This document shows, one piece after another, positions 54,636-64,000 of a DNA stretch of 64,000 bases (its first letter is position 1; each line of letters begins with the position of its first letter). The notes under the pieces were generated by a model. It did no database searches and was not told where the DNA came from. It saw nothing but the letters and a program-made list of their open reading frames with translations. Source of the DNA: Phycisphaeraceae bacterium (GTDB lineage: Bacteria; Planctomycetota; Phycisphaerae; Phycisphaerales; UBA1924); NCBI GenBank assembly GCA_019636695.1, contig JAHBXD010000001.1, forward strand, positions 799,661 through 863,660, written 5' to 3'. The position numbers and the translations under genes are program-made.

Positions 54636-55527
54636 GCGAAGGCTCCTGTCGGGGGATCTCGACATGCATCACCGGCGAGGCTTCGCCGGTCGTCTGTGGC
54701 CCGGGGGCGGCATCATCGTGCCATGTCGAGATGAGCGAAGCCGCCAACGCCATGTAGTCAAGCGCCCCTTGGGCGCTCGGGGCATATTCAAAGATGGTTT
54801 GGCCGAAACTCGGGCATTCCGCCAGCTTGATATTTCGGCGGATCGGCGGTCGAAGCACGCGAGCATCTCGCCAAGGGACCGGCTTGGCGTGTTCTCCGGC
54901 AAGAAACTGTTCGAGATCGTTGACCACTTCCTGAGTGTGGGTTGTCTGGCTGTCATACATGCAGAGAATCAGCCCGGTCACGCGGAGGCTCGGGTTGACC
55001 TGTTCTGTGACCAGTCCCACTGTTTCAAGAAGTTTGCCTACCCCGTGCAACGCAAGAAACTGCGCCTGCATCGGAATCAGCACCTCGTGCGCTGCCGCCA
55101 GGGCGTTCAGCGTCAGAACGCCCAGCGAAGGCGGGCAATCGAGCATGACGACATCAAACCGCCCCGCCAGCCGCTGAAGCACCCGTTGCAAGCGCTCGAA
55201 CCGGTCTGGCGCCGAGGCAAGTTCCGTTTCGATCGCGGCCAGGTCCGTTTCAGATCGCAGCAGCCACAACCCCGGCTTCATCTCGCGAATCACCGCGGCG
55301 GGATCGAGCGAGGAATCGATAAGCAGGTCGTAGATCGAGCCTGACAATTCATGCGGATTGATCCCGAGATGCAGCGTCGCATGCGCCTGTGGGTCAAGGT
55401 CAATCAACAGCACTCGCCGTTCGTGCAGCGCGAGGGCCGCCGCAAGGTTAACGGTGGTGGTGGTTTTCCCAACGCCGCCCTTCTGATTCATCAGAGCGAC
55501 CACGCGAGTCGGAGTCCGTTCCGCCAT
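54622..55527 (-). CDS. ParA/MinD family ATPase (orphan)
   Basis: 301-residue deviant Walker A ATPase of the ParA type: NQKGGVGKTTTTVNLA (residues 14-29), LLIDLDPQAHAT, VMLDCPPSLG and a C-terminal AMRLIxx-like helix. This class positions chromosomes, plasmids, chemoreceptors or capsule machineries on nucleoid or membrane. No parB gene or parS-like repeat is seen next to it, and neighbours are a WecA-like transferase, an epimerase and a Wzc-like protein, so a role in placing the polysaccharide machinery is possible but only inferred. Ends with a Pro/Glu/Arg-rich tail overlapping VanZ. Confidence 0.85.
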   Translation of the reverse strand: MAERTPTRVVALMNQKGGVGKTTTTVNLAAALALHERRVLLIDLDPQAHATLHLGINPHELSGSIYDLLIDSSLDPAAVIREMKPGLWLLRSETDLAAIETELASAPDRFERLQRVLQRLAGRFDVVMLDCPPSLGVLTLNALAAAHEVLIPMQAQFLALHGVGKLLETVGLVTEQVNPSLRVTGLILCMYDSQTTHTQEVVNDLEQFLAGEHAKPVPWRDARVLRPPIRRNIKLAECPSFGQTIFEYAPSAQGALDYMALAASLISTWHDDAAPGPQTTGEASPVMHVEIPRQEPSRAAV

Positions 55528-55559
55528 GCCGGCAGTATACGGGATCAGGCGGCCCCCGT

Positions 55560-56954
55560 TCAGGGGGCGGGCGGCAAGCCCGGTGCCTCGACCGTAGCGG
55601 CCGGCTCGACCTTGGCCTCCTCAAGTTCCCACGCTCGGCGGCGTGCCAGCTTGATGGCCGTCACCACGATATAGGATGCGGCGACCAGCGCCATGGCATA
55701 GATAACACGGGCCTGCCACAGGCTCATCAGGATGCCCAAGGCTGCGAATGCTGCCCCGATACCGTACAACGTCAGGGCAGCCCCTTTGACCCCCAGCCCA
55801 CGCTTGAGCATGTGGTGCAGGTGCTGATCGTCAGCCTCCGACACGCTCTTCCCGGCGAGTTTTCGCCGCACAATCGCCAGCACCGTGTCGATGATCGGGA
55901 TGGCATACATCACCAGTCCGGCCAGTACGAGGGGGGTTTCGCCCTTGTCGCCGAGCGTGAGGATAATGACAATCGAGACATACCCAAGGAGCAGGCTTCC
56001 CGCATCTCCGAGGAAAATCGTCGCCGGATTGAAATTGTGAGGCAGGAACCCGAGGCAGGCCCCCAACAGAGCCATGCACAGAATGATCCGCTGGGCATCT
56101 CGGGGGCCATAGTCCTGCGTCGCCAGCGTGATCGCCACAATCAGCAAACCCGCCGCGGCGATCGCTGTCACGCCCGTGCAAAGGCCATCAAGCCCATCGA
56201 TCAGGTTTGAAGCGTTGCAGGCGCCGAGCACCGCCATCGCGATGATGGCCGTGCCGCTCCAGTAGATCAGGTCGATGGGGATCGATTCGGCCCCGAGGAT
56301 CGGGATCGGAAACGGCAGGGTGATTCGCCAGACGAGTTCAGGGTTGTTCAGCCAGACCCCGAGCGTCGGCGAAAGCACCCCTTGAGCGACCCGCACACCG
56401 ACATCGTCGATCGCCAGGGCCGCCGCAGCGACGAACATGCCCGCGATCTTGAGCCGCGGCAGCGTGCCCACCACGTCATCAATCAACCCGAGCAGCATGA
56501 TGATGGTCATGCCCAGGATGACCGAAATCGGCACCGGTCGCGGCATGTCCGATTCGGGATGGATGAATCCTGTTGCGTGATAGCGGAAATACGAAGTTCC
56601 GCTCGGACCGAAATACGGGGCGATGTAACTGAAGAAAACCCCGGCCATCAGGCCCAGAAAGACCGCAACGCCGCCGAGATAGGCGACGGGGCGTCGATGG
56701 ATTTTCCGGCTCAGCGATGGTCGATCAACGACGTTATTCCGTACGGCGAGCACCCGCATCAGCGGCGTCACCAGCAGGGTGACCAGGAAGGCGACCACGA
56801 AGACACCGAGGTAGCCGTGGAAGATTTCCAGCCGCGTATGCGGACCGGAAAGCACACCCGACCCTTCGATCGCCTGAGCCGAAGCCCGCGCGAGCGCATC
56901 ACCGAGACCTTCGGTGGGCGGAGCGATCGGGTTGTCTTCAAACTGCGGGATCAT
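55560..56954 (-). CDS. Undecaprenyl-phosphate GlcNAc-1-phosphate transferase (WecA/TagO-like)
   Basis: 464-residue polytopic transferase of the MraY/WecA superfamily, attaching a sugar-1-phosphate to undecaprenyl phosphate and thereby starting polysaccharide synthesis. Motifs: GLIDDVVGTLPRLK (Asp pair binding Mg), ASNLIDGLDGLCTGV, LGDAGSLLLGY, and DDQHLHHMLKRGLG, where the His-rich HxH of the WecA/TagO branch (not MraY) is seen. About 60 residues precede the first TM, longer than usual. ATG start overlaps the upstream epimerase stop (ATGA). Position next to a Wzc-like protein supports an exopolysaccharide role. Confidence 0.9.
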   Translation of the reverse strand: MIPQFEDNPIAPPTEGLGDALARASAQAIEGSGVLSGPHTRLEIFHGYLGVFVVAFLVTLLVTPLMRVLAVRNNVVDRPSLSRKIHRRPVAYLGGVAVFLGLMAGVFFSYIAPYFGPSGTSYFRYHATGFIHPESDMPRPVPISVILGMTIIMLLGLIDDVVGTLPRLKIAGMFVAAAALAIDDVGVRVAQGVLSPTLGVWLNNPELVWRITLPFPIPILGAESIPIDLIYWSGTAIIAMAVLGACNASNLIDGLDGLCTGVTAIAAAGLLIVAITLATQDYGPRDAQRIILCMALLGACLGFLPHNFNPATIFLGDAGSLLLGYVSIVIILTLGDKGETPLVLAGLVMYAIPIIDTVLAIVRRKLAGKSVSEADDQHLHHMLKRGLGVKGAALTLYGIGAAFAALGILMSLWQARVIYAMALVAASYIVVTAIKLARRRAWELEEAKVEPAATVEAPGLPPAP

Positions 56955-57955
56955 AAGGGAATGCCCGTAGACTGGGCGGCAATATCACGAATGGTCTGTT
57001 CAAGTGCATACCGAGGCTCGTAGCCGATGGCAGTGCGGATACGGGAAAGATCGGGTCTTCTCTGCTGAAGATCTTCAAAACCCTCGGGATAGACCGCACT
57101 GTACTCGACAAATCGCTTGCGGGATGCCGAACCAAGCGTCGAGATGACCAAGTCGGCCAGTTCGGCAATGGTGATCGATCGATCTGAACCGAGATTGAAC
57201 ACGCTTCCGATGCACGCAGGGGTCGCCATCAGCCGGGGCAATGCCCCGACAACATCGCGCACATCAGCAAAACACCGGCTCTGGCGACCGTCACCGTAGA
57301 CCTGTAGGTCTTCCCCGCGGAGTGCCGCCCGGACGAAACGCGGAAGGACCATGCCGTACTCGCCGACCTGCCGCGGCCCCACGGTGTTGAAAAACCGGAC
57401 GATCACCGTGGGCAGGTTGTGTTTTGCGCTCCAGGCTAAGGCCAGGTGTTCATCGAGGGCCTTCGAGCAGGCATATGACCATCGGGTGACCGTAGTAGGG
57501 CCGTACACAACGTCGTCAAGCTCACTGAAGGGCGACTTGGCCGCCTTGCCGTAGACCTCGCTGCTGCTGGCGATCAATGTCCGAGCACCGTGCGATTCGC
57601 GACCGTGCCGGGCCGCAAATCGAAGCAGCGAAGCCGTCAGCCCGACATTCGTTTCGATCGAGCCGATCGGGTCGGCCATGACCCTGGCTACGCCCACGGC
57701 CGCCGCGAGGTGATAAATCTCGTCGAAGACTTCACCTTTGCCCAGGGCCGACAAGGCATCGCCGAGATCGGCCTCGATGAATCGAAGTCGAGGGTGTTCG
57801 CCAGGCAGGTTTGCGCGCAGACCCGTGGAAAGATCGTCAATGACGGTGACGTGGTCGCCGCGGACCAGCAGCGCATCAACCAGGTGGGAGCCGATGAAAC
57901 CGGCGCCGCCCGTGACCAGCGAGACGCGGGAGGATGGGGCATGGTCGTTCGACAC
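56951..57955 (-). CDS. NAD-dependent nucleotide-sugar epimerase/dehydratase
   Basis: 334-residue extended short-chain dehydrogenase. GGAGFIGSHL near residue 16 binds NAD, catalytic triad visible as SSSEVYG and YACSK (Y-x-x-x-K), and RFFNTVGPRQ follows. The set SSEVYG/YACSKALDE/NTVGPRQ is typical of UDP-sugar 4-epimerases and UDP-glucuronate decarboxylases; I cannot choose between them. Overlaps the initiating transferase gene by four bases; the Wzc-like gene lies about 36 bases upstream. Confidence 0.87.
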   Translation of the reverse strand: MSNDHAPSSRVSLVTGGAGFIGSHLVDALLVRGDHVTVIDDLSTGLRANLPGEHPRLRFIEADLGDALSALGKGEVFDEIYHLAAAVGVARVMADPIGSIETNVGLTASLLRFAARHGRESHGARTLIASSSEVYGKAAKSPFSELDDVVYGPTTVTRWSYACSKALDEHLALAWSAKHNLPTVIVRFFNTVGPRQVGEYGMVLPRFVRAALRGEDLQVYGDGRQSRCFADVRDVVGALPRLMATPACIGSVFNLGSDRSITIAELADLVISTLGSASRKRFVEYSAVYPEGFEDLQQRRPDLSRIRTAIGYEPRYALEQTIRDIAAQSTGIPL

Positions 57956-57991
57956 GGGTCCAAATCGCTGTATGCGAGGTTCGAGAGATCC

Positions 57992-60241
57992 TCAGTTGGA
58001 GTTGGCCTGATACTCGTGGGTCACTCGGATGTTCTTCCGCAGATATCCGCCCGCGGCCGGACGCACACCGTTGACAAGAATGCCGAGGAACTCACTGTGC
58101 GAGTCGCCCAGGGAAGTACGAAGCCTGGCGACCAGACCTCGCTTCTCCGAGAGCGCCCGCACAACGAGCATGCTCGCATCCGCGCGTGTCGCCACCGAGA
58201 GGGCATCGCCCGAGACGACCATCGGGGGAACATCGACGAGCACCAGGTCGTAGTGCGCCTTTGCGTTCGCCAGAACGCGGCCCATGTCTTCCGTGCCCAG
58301 ACGTTCGTATATCCGCTGTTCCTTTGTGCCCGCACTGAGCAGCGAAAGGTTGCTCACGCCGGTCGTCTGCACGGCTTGTTCAAAGGTCATCTGACCTGCC
58401 AGAACATCCGCAAGCCCGGGTGATTCTGATCGCTCGAGCAGGCGATGCAGGGCAGGCCTTCTCATGTTGGCGTCGATCACCAAGACGCGCTGTCCCGCAG
58501 CGGCCGAGGCGAAGGCGAGGTTCAGAACAGTGCTCGTGGCCCCCGAATCGGGCATGCCCGCCGCGACGACGAGGGTCTTGTGCCCGGCCTGCTCCATCCG
58601 CTTGATAAGCGGTGCGCGAACCTGTCGGAAATGTTCGGCCACCATGCCGGTTGGTCGATCGCGGAACGCGGTTTCGACCGCCGTGCGACCGGCCGGGTCG
58701 TTGTCGGCGATCGGAATCATGCCGAGCACACGGGTGCGGGGCAGAATCGCGACATCACCAGGGCCTTTGACGCGCTGGTCGACGATCTCGCGGACGACGA
58801 TCAGCGAGCCGACAAGGCCGCAGACCAGCACCACGCCCAACGGCAGCAGCATCGTCAGTCGCGGGAACGCCATCGTGTCAGGAACGTTCTCTGACTGCAC
58901 GAGTGCGACGCGGTCTTCAAAAAGATCCTTCCCGCCCGGAAGACCGCGTTCACGCAGGAATCGCTCGATGATCGCCCGGAGGTGGTCAAGCTCGACCCGA
59001 AGCGTCTGGTTCGTCTGCTCAAGCCCTTGAATCTGTCGATCGATGTCGCCGATGCGGATCTGAATCGCCAGCACTCGGTTCAAGCCCTCGGCCAACTCGT
59101 TTTTGCGCTTGCTGAGGTCGGCTTCCTGACGTTGAAGCTGCTCGATCGCGTTGCGGGCGTTCTGCAATTGCCCGAAGAACGCCTGGCGAAGTTCATCGTC
59201 GCGGCGCGTGTTCATCTGGTCACGCACGACATTCAGCTCTGTCACGATGCGACGATACTCGGTGTGCCCAGGCCCCATGCCCTCGGCTTCGCACTTGCGC
59301 AGTTCGGTCTCAAGAGCGGAGATACGCATCTTGTAGTTCGAGATGATCGGTCCCGCCTCGACCGTCGCCCTCAGGCTATCGTCGTATGTCGGCCCCCCGG
59401 GCTTGCGGGCGTTGAGTTCGTATCGTTCGAGCGTTGTTTTCACGCCCTCGAGGTCAAGCCGCACCTGGTTGATCTGCTGATTGACGCCCGCGATAGCGTT
59501 GCGAGCTTCGTTGAGCCGGTTATCGATCGAGTCAATTCCGCTGCGGGTCAACTCGCCGTCGCGACGGCCCTTGAGCGTTGTGATCAAGGTTTCGTTCTCG
59601 TTGTACCGGGCCTGCAACGTCGCGATCTGCCTCCGACGCTCGGCAAGGTTCTGCTCGGAGATATATCCCGAGTATGTCTGCCTGACGAGCTGCACGATCT
59701 CCTTCGCAGCGCCGGCCTTGGGCGCCCGTGCCGAAAGGCGAATGAACTCAGTGCCGGGAATGATCCTGGCCTTCACATTCTCCTGCAGATAAATCATGGT
59801 GTTCTTGACATCCGTCACGCCGCCCTTCTCACGCGGAATCAGCGGCGCCCATGTCGGGGCCACCGCCGCGTGGTTGGGCATCTGGGCGACACGGTCAAGA
59901 ACGGTGTCAGAGACCATCAGCTGCGCTTGCGTCAGCATGTACCGTTCAAGTTCATCCTCGCGAATCGTCGGCGGCTTGAAAGGATCAACCGGCTGCCCCT
60001 GCACGCGGAAAATCGCGAAAGATTCATACCGCGGCATGACCGTACGCAGAACAAGATATCCCCCGACGCCGACCATCACACCCACGATCACCGCCGCGGC
60101 GATCACCCACTTGTACTTCTTCAGAAGCCGAATCGGGTCAATCGTCGGCGCTGAACTGCCGGCCCCCTGCGGCATGGCCGCAGGAGGGCGGGCGATCGGC
60201 GGAACACTGCTGCTCGGGCGGGGCGGGGTCACGGTGCTCAT
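57992..60241 (-). CDS. Wzc-like polysaccharide copolymerase with degenerate BY-kinase domain
   Basis: 749-residue protein of the chain-length/Wzz plus tyrosine autokinase type. Pro/Ser-rich start, TM1 at about 42-68 (VIAAAVIVGVMVGVGGYLVL), a periplasmic Wzz-like domain with long coiled coils (about 190-440; RRRQIATLQARYNENE...), TM2 at about 455-485, and a cytoplasmic ATPase. In that ATPase Walker A' (LVIDANMRRP) and Walker B (YDLVLVDVPP) are normal, but the P-loop reads GMPDSGATST: the Lys of GKT/GKS is replaced by Ala. Only a few Tyr occur in the C-terminal tail, without the usual Tyr cluster. Likely non-kinase or weakly active. Second gene after the large TPR protein. Confidence 0.85.
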   Translation of the reverse strand: MSTVTPPRPSSSVPPIARPPAAMPQGAGSSAPTIDPIRLLKKYKWVIAAAVIVGVMVGVGGYLVLRTVMPRYESFAIFRVQGQPVDPFKPPTIREDELERYMLTQAQLMVSDTVLDRVAQMPNHAAVAPTWAPLIPREKGGVTDVKNTMIYLQENVKARIIPGTEFIRLSARAPKAGAAKEIVQLVRQTYSGYISEQNLAERRRQIATLQARYNENETLITTLKGRRDGELTRSGIDSIDNRLNEARNAIAGVNQQINQVRLDLEGVKTTLERYELNARKPGGPTYDDSLRATVEAGPIISNYKMRISALETELRKCEAEGMGPGHTEYRRIVTELNVVRDQMNTRRDDELRQAFFGQLQNARNAIEQLQRQEADLSKRKNELAEGLNRVLAIQIRIGDIDRQIQGLEQTNQTLRVELDHLRAIIERFLRERGLPGGKDLFEDRVALVQSENVPDTMAFPRLTMLLPLGVVLVCGLVGSLIVVREIVDQRVKGPGDVAILPRTRVLGMIPIADNDPAGRTAVETAFRDRPTGMVAEHFRQVRAPLIKRMEQAGHKTLVVAAGMPDSGATSTVLNLAFASAAAGQRVLVIDANMRRPALHRLLERSESPGLADVLAGQMTFEQAVQTTGVSNLSLLSAGTKEQRIYERLGTEDMGRVLANAKAHYDLVLVDVPPMVVSGDALSVATRADASMLVVRALSEKRGLVARLRTSLGDSHSEFLGILVNGVRPAAGGYLRKNIRVTHEYQANSN

Positions 60242-60301
60242 GTCAGGGCGCCTTTGCGTGTCGTGTGGGGCGATTTGTGCACTCTCGGGGTTATCACTAC
60301 G

Positions 60302-63300
60302 TCAAGGAAGATTCTGGATCATGCGCTCAACTTCGCTCAGCGTGCCTGCGTAGTCCTGCGGCAGGGCCAGGCCTTCGCGGCCGATCCGTCGAATAGATTC
60401 CACATGCTGTTCGGCCGCGGCTCGCTGGCCGAGCTTGGCCTTGACATACGAAAGATGCAGCAGCACGACCGGACGGCTCCGCCCCCGACCGACAATCCGC
60501 AACGCATCCTCAAGGGCCTTTTCGGCTTCTCTGAAGTTGCCGGCAAGGGCCAGCGACCAGCCCAGAGTATCCAGCACGTCTGCGCGTCCCACGGCAGGCA
60601 CGAGGTCCGCCGCACGACGGGCAAACGGCACCGCCTCCTCGGGTTGGCGCAGGTTTTCCGTCAGCGTGTAGGCCAGGTTATTGAGCATCAGCCAGTTGTC
60701 AGGGAATGCCTGCACCGCATGACGCAGCGTCACCACGGCGGCCTGATGCTCTCCTCGCCGCAGTTGCTCGCGAGATTTGCTCTGGAAAGCGTTCAAGCGC
60801 ACCTGCGGCTCGACCTCTCCGGCAATCAGTTCATCGAGCATGCGCTGTGCGGCGGGCCACGTGTCATCATTTTTCGAGAGCGCATCAGCCCTGAACAGTT
60901 TCACCCAGTTGGGCCGCTGCGTCTGCTTGGCGACTTCATCAAGCAAAGGCACGATCTCGTTGATGCGATAGGCCTCTTGGGCACGGTTGAACCACGCGGT
61001 CAGCAAGCCGGCATCTGCCTCCACCAGCCGAAACGCCCTGATCGCATCTCGCTGCGCAGGATCCGTCTGCCCCTGCCGCAGCAGAACCTGCGAACGGAAC
61101 ATCAGAAGCGACCAGTCATTCTCAACCTGCGAGCCGAGTTCGGCCAGCACGTCGCGCGCTTCGGCATATCGAGGCGGGGTCAGCCGCAGCAGCACCGTCA
61201 CCAGTTGCGTGCCGGTCTGCGCATCGCGGACGCGGCGCCAGGCACGGTCGAAAAACGGCAACGCGCGGTCCCAATCCTGACTGATCGCAAACACCGCGCC
61301 GGCCAGCGTCAGCAACCGCGGATCACCGGGCCGCGATTCGAGCACGTGCTCGGCAAGCGTGACCGCCTCGCCCGCCCGATCGATCCGCGTCAGCTCGAGC
61401 ATCACGTTCTGGAAGAACTCGTCATCACTCGGATTCGCTCTCACCGCCGCGACCAGGTCGCGCATGGCAAGGTCAAGCTGCCCCAGTTCCAGGTGCACCT
61501 GCCCGCGCATGCGCAGTATCGTCGGATTCGACGGCTCAAGCCGCACGGACGAATCGAGATCGGCAAGCGCATCACGAAGCAGTTGGTCGTTCAGGTCCGA
61601 ATCTGCCTGGCGGATGATCAACTGCGCGCGTCGAGCGAACACCGCCGCCGTATTCGGGAAAGCCCGCACCGCCCGATCGAGCGCTGCCCGCGAAGCGCGA
61701 TAATCCTCTTGCGCCTCGGCGACGTCGGCACGCAGCAGCAGCACCGTGTGGTCCGAAGTTTCGCGATTGGCCATCGCATCCAGGTGCCGGTTCGCCTCGT
61801 CATACCGTCCTACTCGATGCAGGGCATCGACCAGACGCTTGCGATAACTCGCGTTTGAATCATCTTTGCCCGCTTCCACGATGATCCGGAACGACTCGGC
61901 CGCTTCCTCAAACCGTGCATGCGTTCTCAGGGCCTCGCCCAGGCTCTTTTCAACCACCAGGGTCTCAGGATCTTCATATCGCTTGGCCTGCCGAAGCGCC
62001 ACAAGCCCGTCGCCAACCTGGCGATACCTCAGCAGAAAACCGCCCATCGCCAGATACGGATCCGCCGTCATCGCGTCCGGCCCGCGCTGCTGCATCACGC
62101 GGCCGATGTACGACAGAAACACCTGTCGACCGCCGCTGATATCACCTTGCGCGGCATACCACACCGCTTCTAGCCGGGCCACATCCAGTTCATCGGCCTC
62201 GGCACGCAGTTCATCAAGATATCGCTTGGCCTCGGTGAACTGGTCGGTCTCGATCAGCATTGCCGTCAGTTTGCGCTTGTTGACGCGGTTCGCCGGCTCG
62301 CTCTGAAGAATCGCACGCCTGGCAGCCAGTGCCTGCGCCCGGTTGCCGTGCTCAGCCTCAAGATCGAGCCGAAGCTCAACAAGGTCGCGCCGGCCGCCCG
62401 CCGCCGCGCCGAGTTCCTGCAATGCGGCCAGCGCCTCAGGCCCGCGGCCCATGCGCACCAGCGCACCGACATAGTCTGACACGAGGTTCGTATCCGTGCC
62501 GCGCAGCGCAATGGCCTCACGGAACGTCGCCAGGGCATCGTTGTTCAGCCCCATCGACAACTGGTGAAGCGCCAGCAACCGAAGCAGGTTCACGTGGTCG
62601 CCTCGCTGACGCTTGGCCTCCAGAAGCAGGTCGAGCGCACGCCGGTCGTTGCCCTGCGACATCTCGTACCGTGCCTGGAAAGTCAGCCCGGCCAGGCCGT
62701 CCATGTCCGCCGCTCGCGCACGCTCGACAAAACCGAGCGCCGTCGACCGGTCGCCACGCTCCACCGCATCGCGGAAGGCCGCCTCGATCACCGCCGGATC
62801 GTTCGGATCCTTCTCGACCGCCTGCGCCAAAAGCGTCCTCGCCTCGGCCATCGCGCCCCGCTCGCGGCGGGTGTCGGCTTTAGCCAGCAGTTTCCGGGCT
62901 TCCGACATCTGGTCTGAAAGATCGATCACGGCATCCACAAACGACGCAAGATCCTGCACCTGCGTAAGCGGCGACAGCCGCGTCAGGCGTTGATCGTTCG
63001 GGTGCCGCTGCAACCCCGCGCGAAGCACCTGCGTCGCCTGCTGCACCTCGCCGCGCATCACGTGCATCTGCATCGCCGAAAGCACCAGCCTCGGGTCAAA
63101 ATCGTTGGCGTTGATCGCATCGCGCAGCACCGCAAGCGCCTCATCCGAGCTTCCCGGCAGCAACGCGCTGCCGTGGAAAATCCGGAAGGCTTTCACAATT
63201 GCGCTGTCAACAGGGTCGCCCTCAAGCTCCCCCGCGCCCGACATCGCCCGAATCACGTTCGCTCGTCGCACCATCTCATCGCGCTGCGGGCCTTCATTCA

Positions 63301-64000
63301 TCACCGAGATGACGCGCTCAAACAGATCAATCGCCCGCTGATCTCGCCGAAGGTGCGTCCCGTACAACTCCGCGAGCACCAACGTCGCGCGGAAGTTGAG
63401 CGGATCAACCACGATCAGGCGTTCCAATCGGTCCGCCTGGTCCGTCCAGTTCGAGTTCTTCGCCGCAATCTGGCTCAGAATCCACAGCGCCTGCGGGTCC
63501 GATCGCTCGCCGTCATCGACATACTGCACCAGCAATCGGCGGGCCGCGGGCAGATCATTCTCGACATACTTCAAGCGGCCTGCCGTCAACAACAGCGAAG
63601 TGGCGTCCGAGGAATACCGCTCGCGCAATGCAGCATCTGTCTCCCTCAGCATCTTCACGGCGTCATTTCGCGTCTGCGCATCGTCACCGGCGTTCTCCCA
63701 CAGCGTGAAGGCATATTCCGAGATAAGTTCAATCGCATGATTGCGAAGCTGGAAGAGCCGCAGGCCGTCAAGGCTGACCGGCAGGTTCGGCGCATCAATG
63801 ATCTTGCGCAGGCCGTTGATCGCCTCCTGTGTATCGCCGGAACGGGCCAGCAGTCGCGCCCTGAAAAACGCCAGCAGGTGGTCGTTCGGATGTTTCTCGA
63901 CCAGCTCATCCACCAGCAACCGCGTCAGCGGCACGCGCAGCGATCCCGTGGAAACCATCTCCAGGTGCTGCAATCGACTCAGTTCATCCGTATCCGGCTC
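60302..64000 (-). CDS. Large TPR-repeat protein (5' end cut by window edge)
   Basis: At least 1233 residues, open to the window edge without a start, so the N-terminus lies beyond it. Nearly all of it is TPR-type helix pairs, e.g. AEQHVESIRRIGREGLALP near the end and GDTQEAINGLRKIIDAPN near the start; a KAFPDNWLMLNNLAYTLTENLRQPEEAVPFARRAADL-type unit is clear near the C-terminus. Genes for long TPR proteins of this type are often linked to exopolysaccharide and exosortase loci (PEP-CTERM/XrtA), where they act in the periplasm; that role is inferred from its neighbours here (Wzc-like, WecA-like, epimerase). It ends about 60 bases upstream of the Wzc-like start. Confidence 0.82.
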   Translation of the reverse strand, partial: EPDTDELSRLQHLEMVSTGSLRVPLTRLLVDELVEKHPNDHLLAFFRARLLARSGDTQEAINGLRKIIDAPNLPVSLDGLRLFQLRNHAIELISEYAFTLWENAGDDAQTRNDAVKMLRETDAALRERYSSDATSLLLTAGRLKYVENDLPAARRLLVQYVDDGERSDPQALWILSQIAAKNSNWTDQADRLERLIVVDPLNFRATLVLAELYGTHLRRDQRAIDLFERVISVMNEGPQRDEMVRRANVIRAMSGAGELEGDPVDSAIVKAFRIFHGSALLPGSSDEALAVLRDAINANDFDPRLVLSAMQMHVMRGEVQQATQVLRAGLQRHPNDQRLTRLSPLTQVQDLASFVDAVIDLSDQMSEARKLLAKADTRRERGAMAEARTLLAQAVEKDPNDPAVIEAAFRDAVERGDRSTALGFVERARAADMDGLAGLTFQARYEMSQGNDRRALDLLLEAKRQRGDHVNLLRLLALHQLSMGLNNDALATFREAIALRGTDTNLVSDYVGALVRMGRGPEALAALQELGAAAGGRRDLVELRLDLEAEHGNRAQALAARRAILQSEPANRVNKRKLTAMLIETDQFTEAKRYLDELRAEADELDVARLEAVWYAAQGDISGGRQVFLSYIGRVMQQRGPDAMTADPYLAMGGFLLRYRQVGDGLVALRQAKRYEDPETLVVEKSLGEALRTHARFEEAAESFRIIVEAGKDDSNASYRKRLVDALHRVGRYDEANRHLDAMANRETSDHTVLLLRADVAEAQEDYRASRAALDRAVRAFPNTAAVFARRAQLIIRQADSDLNDQLLRDALADLDSSVRLEPSNPTILRMRGQVHLELGQLDLAMRDLVAAVRANPSDDEFFQNVMLELTRIDRAGEAVTLAEHVLESRPGDPRLLTLAGAVFAISQDWDRALPFFDRAWRRVRDAQTGTQLVTVLLRLTPPRYAEARDVLAELGSQVENDWSLLMFRSQVLLRQGQTDPAQRDAIRAFRLVEADAGLLTAWFNRAQEAYRINEIVPLLDEVAKQTQRPNWVKLFRADALSKNDDTWPAAQRMLDELIAGEVEPQVRLNAFQSKSREQLRRGEHQAAVVTLRHAVQAFPDNWLMLNNLAYTLTENLRQPEEAVPFARRAADLVPAVGRADVLDTLGWSLALAGNFREAEKALEDALRIVGRGRSRPVVLLHLSYVKAKLGQRAAAEQHVESIRRIGREGLALPQDYAGTLSEVERMIQNLP

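Noticed and set aside
54622-55527. Plasmid or integrated-element partition locus
   Set aside because: No parB, parS-like repeats, integrase or att sites nearby; chromosomal neighbours on both sides.

Overview
The window is a high-GC bacterial chromosome segment, most likely from a marine-type planctomycete (Phycisphaerae-like; an inference from gene content, not proven). Grounds for this are the very long TPR proteins, the type IV pilin-like operon with oversized pseudopilins, the double CxxC membrane protein, the nusA-infB-DUF503-rbfA order without rimP, and two sodium/proton antiporter systems. Start codons are often GTG or TTG. No insertion sequences, prophage, CRISPR array or rRNA were seen.

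Layout. 1-2.25 kb (minus): a MacB/FtsX-type ABC exporter pair (permease cut by the window edge) and a tRNA-Gly(GCC) with its own promoter. 2.3-4.2 kb (minus): dsbD. 4.4-5.4 kb (plus): a lone fliM. 5.4-17.3 kb (plus): a structured leader, then nusA, infB, a DUF503 gene, rbfA, a degenerate HhH-GPD protein, a 1185-residue TPR protein, yebC and a zinc-ribbon membrane protein, closed by a strong hairpin. 17.4-19.4 kb (minus): two unrecognised exported or membrane proteins.

19.5-35.8 kb (minus) is one long type IV pilus/type II secretion-like operon, read pilB2, pilT, pilB1, pilC, four prepilin-like proteins and a giant 1686-residue GspK-like pseudopilin, ending in an intrinsic terminator. 36.0-38.6 kb (plus): stand-alone CoaB, overlapped by a fusion of a RluA-like domain with altered catalytic motifs to a SAM methyltransferase. 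38.6-40.0 kb (minus): soluble transhydrogenase. 40.1-43.2 kb (plus): alaS.

From 43.2 kb to the end everything is on the minus strand. Read 5'->3' this is a large TPR protein (cut by the edge), a Wzc-like chain-length/BY-kinase-like protein with a defective P-loop, a nucleotide-sugar epimerase, a WecA/TagO-like initiating transferase, an orphan ParA and a VanZ protein; then the complete Mrp antiporter mrpABCDEFG with every junction overlapping by 4 nt, a second NhaD/CitMHS-type antiporter, MurJ and an AI-2E family transporter. The 54-64 kb part looks like an exopolysaccharide assembly locus, and 46-54 kb a sodium/pH homeostasis locus.

The best candidates for something new are the oversized pseudopilin operon, the pseudo-pseudouridine-synthase/methyltransferase fusion, and the hairpin-rich leader in front of nusA.
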